From contig JAPPOB010000010.1 of the NCBI GenBank assembly GCA_028818375.1, positions 248,001 to 312,000 of the forward strand: a DNA stretch of 64,000 bases. Reading direction: 5' to 3'. Shown here in pieces: positions 52,723-60,986 of this stretch. The notes below the pieces were generated by a model that saw nothing but the letters and a program-made list of their open reading frames with translations, had not been told where the DNA came from and did no database searches. Each line of letters begins with the position of its first letter. Position 1 is the stretch's first letter. A program made the translations under genes and the position numbers. Source of the stretch: Anaerolineaceae bacterium. Its GTDB lineage: Bacteria; Chloroflexota; Anaerolineae; Aggregatilineales; Phototrophicaceae.

Positions 52723-52751
52723 AGTATAGACGATTCGCCGACCATTGGCAG
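52723..52751 (-). promoter_or_regulatory. Promoter of the flavin-reductase gene
   Basis: CTGCCA (52746-52751), a 17-bp spacer and TATACT (52723-52728), directly upstream of the ATG at 52689. Confidence 0.45.
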
Positions 52752-52825
52752 GTCTGCATTGTGGCAGGATACCTGCGCGGGTAAAGTCTGCACTGGACAA
52801 TATTCAGACGTCAGGACGGGATTGC

Positions 52826-53917
52826 ATGAAAGCTGCAAACAGGAAGGAACTACTTTTGCTGGCGGGCAGTTACACACGTCAAATGCCTAATGCGGTCGGG
52901 CGCGGCGAAGGAATCTATTCCTGCTGGTTCGATACGGAAAGTGGAACTCTGCGCGTTGCCAGGGTCCTGAAGGGCGTGGCGGACCCGACATATCTCGCCG
53001 TCGATGCCGGCCGCCAGCGGGTTTATTCCATCGCTTCCAGGGCCGATGATGGCGACGGGAACACGGCGGCCGTCTGCGCCCTTGCGATCGATCCTTCTGA
53101 CGGGTCTCTTTCCTTGCTGAACTGTGAACCGGTCGCGAGCCTGGGTGCCTGTCACGTCTGGACGACCGGCGATCACGCGCTGGTCGCCTGCTATGCCGGG
53201 GGAAGTGTGGCCGCCTTGCCCCTGCGTGATGATGGCAGTCTGTTGCCGACCAGCAGCCTGGTGCAGCACGAAGGCGCGACGCGGGTCGATCCTTCACGCC
53301 AGGATGGGCCGCGCGCCCACTGCATCGTGCCCGATCCGTCCGGGCGATTCTTCCTTGTGGCCGACCTGGGCAAGGACGAGGTCATCATCTATCGACTTGA
53401 GGATGGCATTCTCGTGCCGCATGGACAGGCCATGTCGGCGCCGGGCGCCGGCCCGCGTCATCTGGCGTTTCACCCGGACGGACGCCATGCATTTGTAGTC
53501 AACGAACTGTCCTGCAGTGTGACGGTCTTCCGATTCGACCCGGATGCCGGCGAACTCACGCGCCTGGGATCGCTATCCACCCTGCCACTCAATTCCATGG
53601 GCTTCAACACATGCGCCGCCATCCATGTTGATCCGCAGGGTCGCTTCGTATACGCCTCCAACCGTGGGCACGACAGCATCGCCGTCTTCGAGTTTGATGC
53701 CGATAGCGAATCCCTGGTGCAACGTTCGATCCATGCCAGCGGCGGTCGGACGCCTCGTGACTTTACGTTGACACCTGATGGGAACTGGTTGCTGGCGGCC
53801 CACCAGGATTCAGCCAACATCACCAGCTTCCGGGTCGATTCTGACACGGGCGCCCTGGAAGCGACGGGCCAGGAACTGGAGTTGCCCGCCGTGGTTTGCC
53901 TGAAATGGGCGGTGTGA
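52826..53917 (+). CDS. Lactonase-family beta-propeller (6-phosphogluconolactonase-like)
   Basis: 363 aa, YbhE-type seven-bladed propeller. Typical segments are AHCIVPDPSGRFFLVADLGKD, GPRHLAFHPDGRHAFVVNEL, VYASNRGHDSIAVF and RTPRDFTLTPDGNWLLAAHQ. The family includes 6-phosphogluconolactonase and other lactonases; the substrate is not certain. The ATG at 52826 has AGGACGGG upstream. Its last 98 nt overlap the convergent sulfatase gene. Confidence 0.82.
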   Translation: MKAANRKELLLLAGSYTRQMPNAVGRGEGIYSCWFDTESGTLRVARVLKGVADPTYLAVDAGRQRVYSIASRADDGDGNTAAVCALAIDPSDGSLSLLNCEPVASLGACHVWTTGDHALVACYAGGSVAALPLRDDGSLLPTSSLVQHEGATRVDPSRQDGPRAHCIVPDPSGRFFLVADLGKDEVIIYRLEDGILVPHGQAMSAPGAGPRHLAFHPDGRHAFVVNELSCSVTVFRFDPDAGELTRLGSLSTLPLNSMGFNTCAAIHVDPQGRFVYASNRGHDSIAVFEFDADSESLVQRSIHASGGRTPRDFTLTPDGNWLLAAHQDSANITSFRVDSDTGALEATGQELELPAVVCLKWAV

Positions 53918-55364
53918 CGCCGCTGAAACCCTGGCGCCACTCCTGCCATCGATTGCGCGTTTGCAGACCGCTCTGGATGCGCCAATCCAGCAAAGCGGCC
54001 AACAGCCCGGCTTTTGACCCGGCCGCCGCGGGATCGTCCCAGAGGTTGCAAAACTCGTCCGGATCCACCCGCAGGTCGAATAGCTGGCCTTCTTCCGAAT
54101 CCTGAAAATGCACGAGTTTCCAGTGCCGGCTGCGCACCATCGTCATGTAGGGACCTTCGTAGATGCCGTCGGCCGGGTGCTCGGCAAAGACCAGCTCACG
54201 TGGCTGCCAGTCCGGCAAGGTGTCGGCATTCAGGGCCGGCAACAGTGATTGCGCCTGCATGTCAGGCGGAGCCGGGACGCCGGCCAGGTCAAGGATCGTC
54301 CGGCCGACATCCATCAGCTGGCACATGCCGAGAACGCGCTGCCCGGCGTCCACCCGGCCCGGCGAACAAAAAATGAGCGGCACGCGCATAACCGTATCGT
54401 ACATCGTCCACTTCTGGCTGTGACCATGGTCGGTCAGGCAGTCGCCGTGGTCGGAGGTGAAGATTACGATGGTATTCTCCAGATACCCACGATCGTCCAG
54501 TGTGCGCAGCAACTGACCGATCTTTTCGTCAATCATCGTGACGTTGGCGAGGTAGTAGGCACGTTGACGATGACGCTGTTCCTGCGTTGGATTCGGCAGA
54601 TGGACGACGGCGTCATGATCGATGTTGAAGTTGTGCTCGCGTAACTGCCTGAAGGGGCCGGGCTGTCCGTCCAGATCCTCTTGCAACACGTCCTGCAAGG
54701 GCAGGTCCCGTTCCCGATAGGGCTCGGTGAAATGTGGCAGAGGGTCATAAGGCGGGTGCGGGCCCGGGAAACCGATTTGCAGGAAGAGCGGTTGCGTCCG
54801 GGGACAGGACTCGAGCCACCAGCGCGCCATGTCGCCAACGAAAACATCCGGGTGCAGGTCTGCGGGCAAGGTCCAGTCGAAAGCGCCCAGGCTTTCTCGG
54901 TAGTCGGGCAACTGTCGGTACAGTTCGCGCCCCGGCTTGACCTCGCCCCGAATGCGCAGGGCCTTGTCCCATTCATCAAAGTAGTAGCGCCCCTCCAGGT
55001 AGCGGTCCTTGTTTTCGACGACGTAGCGTTCGTGAAATCCCAGCGGAGTCTCGTAGGGAAAAGTGTGCATCTTGCCGATGTTGACGCAGTGGTAGCCGCT
55101 CTCTGCAAGGCGCTCCACCCAGGAACGTCGCCAGGGGTCAGCGTTTTGCAGAACGCCGGTCACGTGCGGCCAGTATCCGGTGAACAGACTGGCGCGGGCA
55201 GGCGCGCAGGATGGCGCGGTGATGAAGTAATTGTCGAAGGATGCGCCGTTTTCGACCAGCCTGTCCAGATTGGGCGTGTCCGCCCAGGGGAAGCCAAGCG
55301 CGCCTATGCTGTCATAGCGCTGCTGGTCGGTAATGATGAAAATGATATTGGGTTGTTCGGCCAC
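53820..55364 (-). CDS. Sulfatase (FGly-type, choline/aryl sulfatase-like)
   Basis: 514 aa. Hydrolyses sulfate esters using formylglycine made from Cys53 in CAPARASLFTG (C-x-P-x-R). Metal ligands are in NIIFIITDQQRYDS and FTSDHGDCLTDHG. No signal peptide, so it is probably cytoplasmic and acts on imported esters. The start is the GTG at 55364 with GGGAG six bases upstream. It lies 19 nt after the preceding unknown gene and looks like the last gene of the sulfur-assimilation operon. The C-terminal 30 residues are an irregular tail read antisense to the lactonase gene. Confidence 0.88.
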   Translation of the reverse strand: MAEQPNIIFIITDQQRYDSIGALGFPWADTPNLDRLVENGASFDNYFITAPSCAPARASLFTGYWPHVTGVLQNADPWRRSWVERLAESGYHCVNIGKMHTFPYETPLGFHERYVVENKDRYLEGRYYFDEWDKALRIRGEVKPGRELYRQLPDYRESLGAFDWTLPADLHPDVFVGDMARWWLESCPRTQPLFLQIGFPGPHPPYDPLPHFTEPYRERDLPLQDVLQEDLDGQPGPFRQLREHNFNIDHDAVVHLPNPTQEQRHRQRAYYLANVTMIDEKIGQLLRTLDDRGYLENTIVIFTSDHGDCLTDHGHSQKWTMYDTVMRVPLIFCSPGRVDAGQRVLGMCQLMDVGRTILDLAGVPAPPDMQAQSLLPALNADTLPDWQPRELVFAEHPADGIYEGPYMTMVRSRHWKLVHFQDSEEGQLFDLRVDPDEFCNLWDDPAAAGSKAGLLAALLDWRIQSGLQTRNRWQEWRQGFSGVTPPISGKPRRATPVPGPSLPGRPCQNRPGSW

Positions 55365-55383
55365 GGTCTCTCCCGAAGACGGC

Positions 55384-55965
55384 TCAGGACACGCTCGCAG
55401 CAGCCGTGCGACCCAGGAGACTGGCCAGGCTGTGATCGTCGGCAGCGACAACCGAGACCGCAAGGTTTTCCCGCGGGTCGTCATGGACCTGGTCCAGGCT
55501 GGCGTCGCCGTACAGGCGGTATGCGAACAGGGCCAGTTCGCCGCGTCTGGACGCGAAAGCCTCCGGCGTGTTTGGCGCCCGCAGCCGATCGGAAAAAATC
55601 ACCCGCGTCTGCCGAAGATCCAGCTGCAGACCGGGCAGGCTGTCCTCTCGCTGCAACAACTCCGCCGCCAACAGGCACTGGCGCACGCAGGCCAACAGGC
55701 CGTCCGGGAGAGTCGGGGCATGTTTGCGTTTGCGCATGTAGAGAATCCCGGGCCGCCCTTCAGCGAAGTCGACACTGAGGTCCCCCTCGTTGCAGATAAG
55801 CATGATTCCGGGGCCGTGATGCACGTGGCTGTAATCTGCCACGTCAATCAGCAACCCCGGCAGTTGCCGCCGTTGAATCCAGCCCTGCATGACCGGAATC
55901 AGGGCGGCAGGGTCCGGGTCGCATCCCTCTTTCAGGAAGAGCTTCGTGCCTATCCGTTGCAGCAT
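55384..55965 (-). CDS. Unknown protein of the sulfur-assimilation operon
   Basis: 193 aa, not recognised by name. The most distinctive motif is ADYSHVHHGPGIMLICNEG followed by DLSVDFAEGRPGILYMRKRK; the C-terminal part is helical. No cysteine pair, signal or membrane helix. It lies 2 nt downstream of the sulfite reductase gene and 19 nt upstream of the sulfatase, so its role should be linked to sulfite reduction. It may be a folding or regulatory partner, but that is inference. Confidence 0.72.
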   Translation of the reverse strand: MLQRIGTKLFLKEGCDPDPAALIPVMQGWIQRRQLPGLLIDVADYSHVHHGPGIMLICNEGDLSVDFAEGRPGILYMRKRKHAPTLPDGLLACVRQCLLAAELLQREDSLPGLQLDLRQTRVIFSDRLRAPNTPEAFASRRGELALFAYRLYGDASLDQVHDDPRENLAVSVVAADDHSLASLLGRTAAASVS

Positions 55966-55967
55966 GG

Positions 55968-58223
55968 TCAGGCCGGATTCACAATGACGCCGTTGATACG
56001 GGCTTCGGCGCTGTGCGTGGCCTCGATAAAGAGTTGCGCTTCCTCTATTCGCTGCCGGGCTTCCCGCTCACCGTTGCGCGCAGGCGGGCTGGCATAGCGC
56101 GCAAACAGATAGCGCGCAAACTTGCCCTTCGCGTAGCGATCGAAGAACAACTCGGTATCGTAGAAACGCGTGCGAAACTCGCTGACTATGTCGTCGGCTT
56201 CCAGGCTGACATCAAGATACTGCGTGCGTATCAGGGCTCGCGCTGCCATAAGCATGGCCTGGTAACTGCGCCCCTCGGCCTGTCGATAGTCGCCCTCATC
56301 CAACGCCAGTAATGCATCAAAATGTTCGGATTCGGCCTTTGAGATTTCGATGGAAAAGAGCGAGACAACTTCGCCGGCGCATTCGCCAACACCGATGTCG
56401 CCAATGGAATAGCTGCGCGAATCGCCCCAGTCCAGAAACAGGTCGGGTTTCTCCTCGTAGGTGGGCAGTTTGGTCCACTGCTGGAACATGGCGCGGACTT
56501 CCTTGCGCCCGAGGCGACGCACCCAACTCTGGAAGGTCTCGCCCCGCTCCCGCTCGGCGACGTAACGGTCTGTCAGGGCGTCCAGAACCTCGGGTACAGA
56601 CTTGGCTGGCACGGCCGTCATGGCCAGGCCGAAACTGCCGGCGTTTTCGTCCCACTGGCCGCCAAGCACCACCTGGAAGTGAGGCACCTTGTGGTTGCCG
56701 GAGCGACGACTGTTGCCGAAGAAACCAATATCGGCGACGTGATGTTGACCGCAGGAGTTGAAGCAGCCACTGATCTTGATCTTGAGGTCCTTGACCGCGT
56801 CCGGCATGGTCGCGTTGCGGACCGCCAGGCGCTGGCGCAACTCTGCGGCCAGCCCCCTTGAAGAGGCGATTCCCAGCTTGCAGGTGTCGGTCCCGGGGCA
56901 GGCGGTGATGTCGACGATGGTGCCGGCGCCGGCGTCGCCAAGGCCGACGGCCTTCAGGGCGCCGAAGAGGGCCGGCAGGTCCGCATCCGGCACCCAGCGC
57001 AGCACAATGTTTTGTTCCACTGTCGTGCGCACGTTGTCGCTGACGTACTCGCGCGCGATGTCCGCCAGCTGCCTCATTTGCCAGGACGTGATGTCGCCCA
57101 GGGGCAGGTTGACCGTAATGACGCTGTAGCCGGGCTGGCGCTGACGATAGACGTTGGTCCGGTACCACTCGTCGAATCCCGCCGGGCGATCGCTGCCATT
57201 GAGCGCCATGCCCGCCCTGAGCGGGCGTTCCCATTCGACCGGCACTTCATCAATCCAGTCGGTCCAGGCTTCGTCACGCGGCAGGGTCTCACGCTCCTCG
57301 CGCACCAGGCGACGAAACTCCTCGATGCCCAGGCTGGCGACCAGGAACTTGATCCGGGCCCGGTTTCGGTTGCGCTTTTCGCCATGACGGGCGAATACGC
57401 GCGACACCGCCTGCGAGATGGGCATGATTTCGTCCACTGTGGCGAATTCCTCCAGCACCTGAGCCTGATGCGGCACGGTGCCAAGCCCGCCACCAACATA
57501 GATGGTGAAGCCCCGCTCAATTTCACCGTTCACTTCGCGGGTCCGTGCCAGAAAGCCGAGATCATGCATGTTCACCAGGGCACAGGCGTGATGTTCGCAA
57601 CCGGAAAAGGCTACCTTGAACTTGCGGCCGAAGTCCTGCACGTCGTCATGACCCAGCAGGAAATCCGCCAGCGCAGCGGAGTAGGGTGTGACGTCGAAAG
57701 TCTGGTCGCGGCAGACGCCGGCCAGGGGGCAGGCCGTGACATTGCGCACCGAATTGCCGCAGGCCTCGCGCGTAGTCAGGCCAACCGCGGCCAGACGCCG
57801 CATCAGGTCTGGTGTGTCGTCGATATGAATATAGTGTAACTGGAAGTCCTGGCGGGTGGTGACGTGCAGAATGGCATCCGAGTATTCCTCGGCCAGGTCC
57901 GCCAGCGCCTCCATTTGTGCGATGGACAGGCCGCCGTAGGGGACCTTGATGCGCTGCATTCCTGGCGCATCCCACATCGTGTCGGGGCCCTTCGTCAGGT
58001 CACCGGAAGGGAAATCCAGTGGACGGGTCTCGATGCCGTCATGTCGCTGCCCGTTATCGTAGCGTTGCCCGTATATGCCGCGTCTCAGGCGTGTTTCGGC
58101 AAACACCTTTTCGTCCAGACGGTCCTGGCGGCGCAATTCCATCTGGCCTTCGAAAATGTCGATTTCGCGCGACCAGTCCTGCGGCATCCGGTCCTGCAAT
58201 GCGGCTTTCCAGCTATCGCTCAT
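55968..58223 (-). CDS. Sulfite reductase (ferredoxin type) with C-terminal extension
   Basis: 751 aa. Reduces sulfite to sulfide with siroheme and a 4Fe-4S cluster. The siroheme/cluster cysteines are C442-x5-C448 (ACPGTDTCKLG) and C487-x3-C491 (GCFNSCGQHH). The first half also has a C165-x5-C171 pair (TACPLAGVC) and C209, C214 (GCEHHAC). The sequence alone would also allow nitrite reductase, but linkage to APS reductase and siroheme genes favours sulfite. Residues about 625-751 form an added helical domain resembling HEPN domains. The start overlaps SUMT by 4 nt. Confidence 0.85.
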   Translation of the reverse strand: MSDSWKAALQDRMPQDWSREIDIFEGQMELRRQDRLDEKVFAETRLRRGIYGQRYDNGQRHDGIETRPLDFPSGDLTKGPDTMWDAPGMQRIKVPYGGLSIAQMEALADLAEEYSDAILHVTTRQDFQLHYIHIDDTPDLMRRLAAVGLTTREACGNSVRNVTACPLAGVCRDQTFDVTPYSAALADFLLGHDDVQDFGRKFKVAFSGCEHHACALVNMHDLGFLARTREVNGEIERGFTIYVGGGLGTVPHQAQVLEEFATVDEIMPISQAVSRVFARHGEKRNRNRARIKFLVASLGIEEFRRLVREERETLPRDEAWTDWIDEVPVEWERPLRAGMALNGSDRPAGFDEWYRTNVYRQRQPGYSVITVNLPLGDITSWQMRQLADIAREYVSDNVRTTVEQNIVLRWVPDADLPALFGALKAVGLGDAGAGTIVDITACPGTDTCKLGIASSRGLAAELRQRLAVRNATMPDAVKDLKIKISGCFNSCGQHHVADIGFFGNSRRSGNHKVPHFQVVLGGQWDENAGSFGLAMTAVPAKSVPEVLDALTDRYVAERERGETFQSWVRRLGRKEVRAMFQQWTKLPTYEEKPDLFLDWGDSRSYSIGDIGVGECAGEVVSLFSIEISKAESEHFDALLALDEGDYRQAEGRSYQAMLMAARALIRTQYLDVSLEADDIVSEFRTRFYDTELFFDRYAKGKFARYLFARYASPPARNGEREARQRIEEAQLFIEATHSAEARINGVIVNPA

Positions 58224-59041
58224 GTCTCCTCCAGAATCGCTTGCAGGGCATTGCTTTCACCCAATTGTTCTTCAACCTGTGTTGGCAAATCAAACCAGCG
58301 CATTCCCGCGCGCCGCAACCGCACAACTTCACCGATGACAATTATCGCCGGCGCGCGCAATGCCTGGGCGACCGCTGTGTCGGCCAACCTGGTCAGCGGC
58401 GCTTCGATGACGCGCTGGCCGGCGACGCAGCCCCATTCGATGGCGGCGGCGGGCGTCTGCGGGTTAAGACCGGCTTCCAGCAAACGACGCTGAAGGCGCG
58501 GCAAGCTCTTGACACCCATCAGAATGACCAGTGTACCGCCAATCTGTGACAAGGCGTCGTAATCAATGCGGGCCGGGCCCTCTTCCAGTAAATCGTGACC
58601 GGTGATGATGGTCACACTGCTGCTGATTTCGCGTTGGGTAAGGGGAATCCCGGCATAGGCCGGCGCAGCACAGGCGCTGGAAACACCAGGCACAATTTCA
58701 AATGGAATGCCGGCAGCGTGGCAGGCCAGTGCTTCCTCTCCGCCGCGACCAAAAAGAAGCGGATCGCCACCTTTCAGGCGCACAATCTGCGCTCCTCCGC
58801 GGGCCCGCGAGATCAGGACTTCATTGATATGTTCCTGAGACAGTCGCTGCCTGGCCGGCGCCTTGCCGACGTTGATCAGGACGGCATCTGGCCGCGCCTC
58901 GTCGAGAAGCTCTGGCGGTGCGAGGCGGTCGAAAACGATGACGTCCGCCGACTGCAATAGCCGCAGTCCCTTGCGCGTGATGAGGTCCGGATCACCGGGC
59001 CCGGCGCCGACCAGCCAAACCTTGCCCGTCTGGTCCATCAC
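58220..59041 (-). CDS. cobA: Uroporphyrinogen-III C-methyltransferase (SUMT)
   Basis: Makes precorrin-2 for siroheme from uroporphyrinogen III and SAM. 273 aa. VWLVGAGPGDPDLITRKGLRLL is the family N-terminal motif; VRLKGGDPLLFGRGGEE, PGVSSACAAPAYAGIPLT and ITGHD are the SAM/substrate loops. It is a single-domain enzyme; the dehydrogenase and chelatase steps are encoded by neighbours. It overlaps both neighbours by 4 nt. Confidence 0.93.
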   Translation of the reverse strand: MMDQTGKVWLVGAGPGDPDLITRKGLRLLQSADVIVFDRLAPPELLDEARPDAVLINVGKAPARQRLSQEHINEVLISRARGGAQIVRLKGGDPLLFGRGGEEALACHAAGIPFEIVPGVSSACAAPAYAGIPLTQREISSSVTIITGHDLLEEGPARIDYDALSQIGGTLVILMGVKSLPRLQRRLLEAGLNPQTPAAAIEWGCVAGQRVIEAPLTRLADTAVAQALRAPAIIVIGEVVRLRRAGMRWFDLPTQVEEQLGESNALQAILEET

Positions 59042-60351
59042 GCAATCGCCTTGCTCAACCAGAAATTGCAGGGTTCGCGGCAGGGCAGTGCATTTGGATC
59101 AGGAATGGCCCCGTTCCATGAAGGCTGGCGAACGCAGCGGCCACAGTGTTGAGAGGTGAGCCTGGTGATGTCCCTTGACGACAAGCTGTCTACCTTGCGG
59201 AAATTCCCTGTTTGTCGCGCCGCCACTTTTTGCAGCGACTCCGGCTCCAGCGTTCCACACCGATCAGCGGACCAGTCCGCCAGGGCGCCTGGATAGACAG
59301 TCTCCACGACCGCGGCGAGCGTCCCTGCGTCGCCGGTTTCAGCGTACCAGCCAGTCGGCAAGCCCAGCGCTTCCGGCAAGGGGCGAAATGGCTGTTCGCG
59401 AACGAGCCGGCGCAACTGCGCGGCGCTGCGCACCCGTGTTCCCCTTCGCCCGCCGCCGACTGGATGCACACAAGAGGGGGAAAGTTGTAACTCTCCAAAT
59501 GTCAACTTTTCCTGCCGGCACACTTCCTGCCACAGGTGCAGGGCGCCTTGAGCCGGAAAACAACTCCAGGCGCCACCAGAGCGGGAAACGCTGGAGTCAA
59601 TGTCCGGTTCACAGGAACGGGCCAGGTCCAGGATTAGTTCGCAGGCCACGTCGGCGGTTCCCGGCGCATCCAAATAATATACTGAACGTCCCCTGAACCG
59701 TCCACTCGCAGCTCCGGCCGGCAAGCCGAGGGCCACGGGCACGTCCACGCTGACGTGAGAGCCGGGAGCCAAAAACCAGGGCGCTGCCAGAATGACCGGT
59801 GCATCGGTCCTGTCATAGATCGACGGTATCGCCGGATCATCGTCCAGGTAAGCCTCCAGCACGTCACAGTCAGGTAGTTTGGCAGCCAGGGACCGGGCAA
59901 TGTGACGGGCAGCTTCCCTGCCGCGCGCATCCCGGTGTGTCCCGTGGCCGATGACTGCCACGGCTACTTCCTTGGGCCCGGCACACAGCACCTGCATCTG
60001 TTTCAGCACACTGTCATGCAAGACCTCGCCCAGTCGCGGATGCAGGCCCAGGGGCCTGGTGTATTGAATGCAACGTTGGCCCACGCGCGTAAACGGGCCC
60101 TCCAGCCCCATTTCCGTCGGAATCACAGTGCGCGCGAAATAGCCGTCGGCGGCGAGCACGGGCACCACAACCACCGTCTCCGAACAGAGATTGCCCAGTG
60201 CATTGCGAAAGGAGGGCGGTTCTTTCCAGAAGCAGGCGCTGATCTCGTCAGCAACGCCCTTTGCTCGCAGTTGGTCCACGTAGGACCAGACCAGTCCGGC
60301 AGTTCTCGGGCTGATGTGAGAGCCGTGACCCGCCAGCAACAGGGCCGTCAC
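59038..60351 (-). CDS. cbiX: Sirohydrochlorin chelatase CbiX fused to a DR2241-like 4Fe-4S domain
   Basis: 437 aa. Inserts iron into sirohydrochlorin to finish siroheme. Two CbiX-type repeats are visible, each with a catalytic His (LLAGHGSH and VAVIGHGTHRD), followed by a 170-residue C-terminal domain. That domain ends with SQHCGRCVRQPSWNG and LPCREPCNFWL, a C-x2-C...C-x3-C cluster as in DR2241-type proteins. Because the siroheme genes sit with sulfite reductase, iron is the likely metal, not cobalt. It overlaps both neighbours by 4 nt. Confidence 0.83.
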   Translation of the reverse strand: MTALLLAGHGSHISPRTAGLVWSYVDQLRAKGVADEISACFWKEPPSFRNALGNLCSETVVVVPVLAADGYFARTVIPTEMGLEGPFTRVGQRCIQYTRPLGLHPRLGEVLHDSVLKQMQVLCAGPKEVAVAVIGHGTHRDARGREAARHIARSLAAKLPDCDVLEAYLDDDPAIPSIYDRTDAPVILAAPWFLAPGSHVSVDVPVALGLPAGAASGRFRGRSVYYLDAPGTADVACELILDLARSCEPDIDSSVSRSGGAWSCFPAQGALHLWQEVCRQEKLTFGELQLSPSCVHPVGGGRRGTRVRSAAQLRRLVREQPFRPLPEALGLPTGWYAETGDAGTLAAVVETVYPGALADWSADRCGTLEPESLQKVAARQTGNFRKVDSLSSRDITRLTSQHCGRCVRQPSWNGAIPDPNALPCREPCNFWLSKAIA

Positions 60352-60986
60352 CGACTGTTTTCCAGCATGCTGTTCATCAGGCTCCGCGCTTCTTCTTCCC
60401 TGTCCGACCCCAACAAGGCAAGGACGTCGGACTCGAGGACGTCGCGGTAAAAGGCCTGACGACTATCCTGCTGCGGGAGGTCAGCACGCAGCCCCGGACG
60501 CAACTCTCCCAGCCAGCTCGCCAGGGTGGCATGTTCTTCACGAATGCAGCAGGCGATCCTGTCTCGCAGCCAGCGCACGAGGGCAGGGGAGGCCCCGCCA
60601 CTGTCCAGTGCGACCATCAGGGGTGGACGCCGCAAGACGGCCATACTGCCGAAATCGCCGGCCTGGCCGTCGTCGGCCACGTTGACCAGGGCACCTAACT
60701 GGCGGGCTTCATCAGCGACTTCCCGATTGACGCCTGCATCGTCCGTGGCGGCGAAGACCAGGGACGGCGCCAGAGGCAGCAGGCTTCCTGACCTCCAGCG
60801 CTGTTGTAACCAATGCAGACTTCCGCACATATTCCGGTTTTGCAGGTCATCGTGCAATGTAGGAGACATAACCACGATGGACGCCCCTGTGTGTAGCAAG
60901 CCGTTGATTTTGCGCGCTGCCACCGCGCCGCCACCGACAAACACACAGGTCCTGCCACGCAGATTTAGGGACACAGGATATTTCAT
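60348..60986 (-). CDS. Precorrin-2 dehydrogenase (siroheme synthase N-terminal domain)
   Basis: Oxidises precorrin-2 to sirohydrochlorin. 212 aa from the ATG at 60986; a GGAG lies upstream. The NAD-binding fold begins PVSLNLRGRTCVFVGGGAVAA and continues with VFAATDDAGVNREVADEA. The C-terminal part (SPALVRWLRDRIACCI) matches the CysG-A/MET8 helical domain, but no methyltransferase is fused. The start overlaps the cysH stop by 4 nt. Confidence 0.88.
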   Translation of the reverse strand: MKYPVSLNLRGRTCVFVGGGAVAARKINGLLHTGASIVVMSPTLHDDLQNRNMCGSLHWLQQRWRSGSLLPLAPSLVFAATDDAGVNREVADEARQLGALVNVADDGQAGDFGSMAVLRRPPLMVALDSGGASPALVRWLRDRIACCIREEHATLASWLGELRPGLRADLPQQDSRQAFYRDVLESDVLALLGSDREEEARSLMNSMLENSR

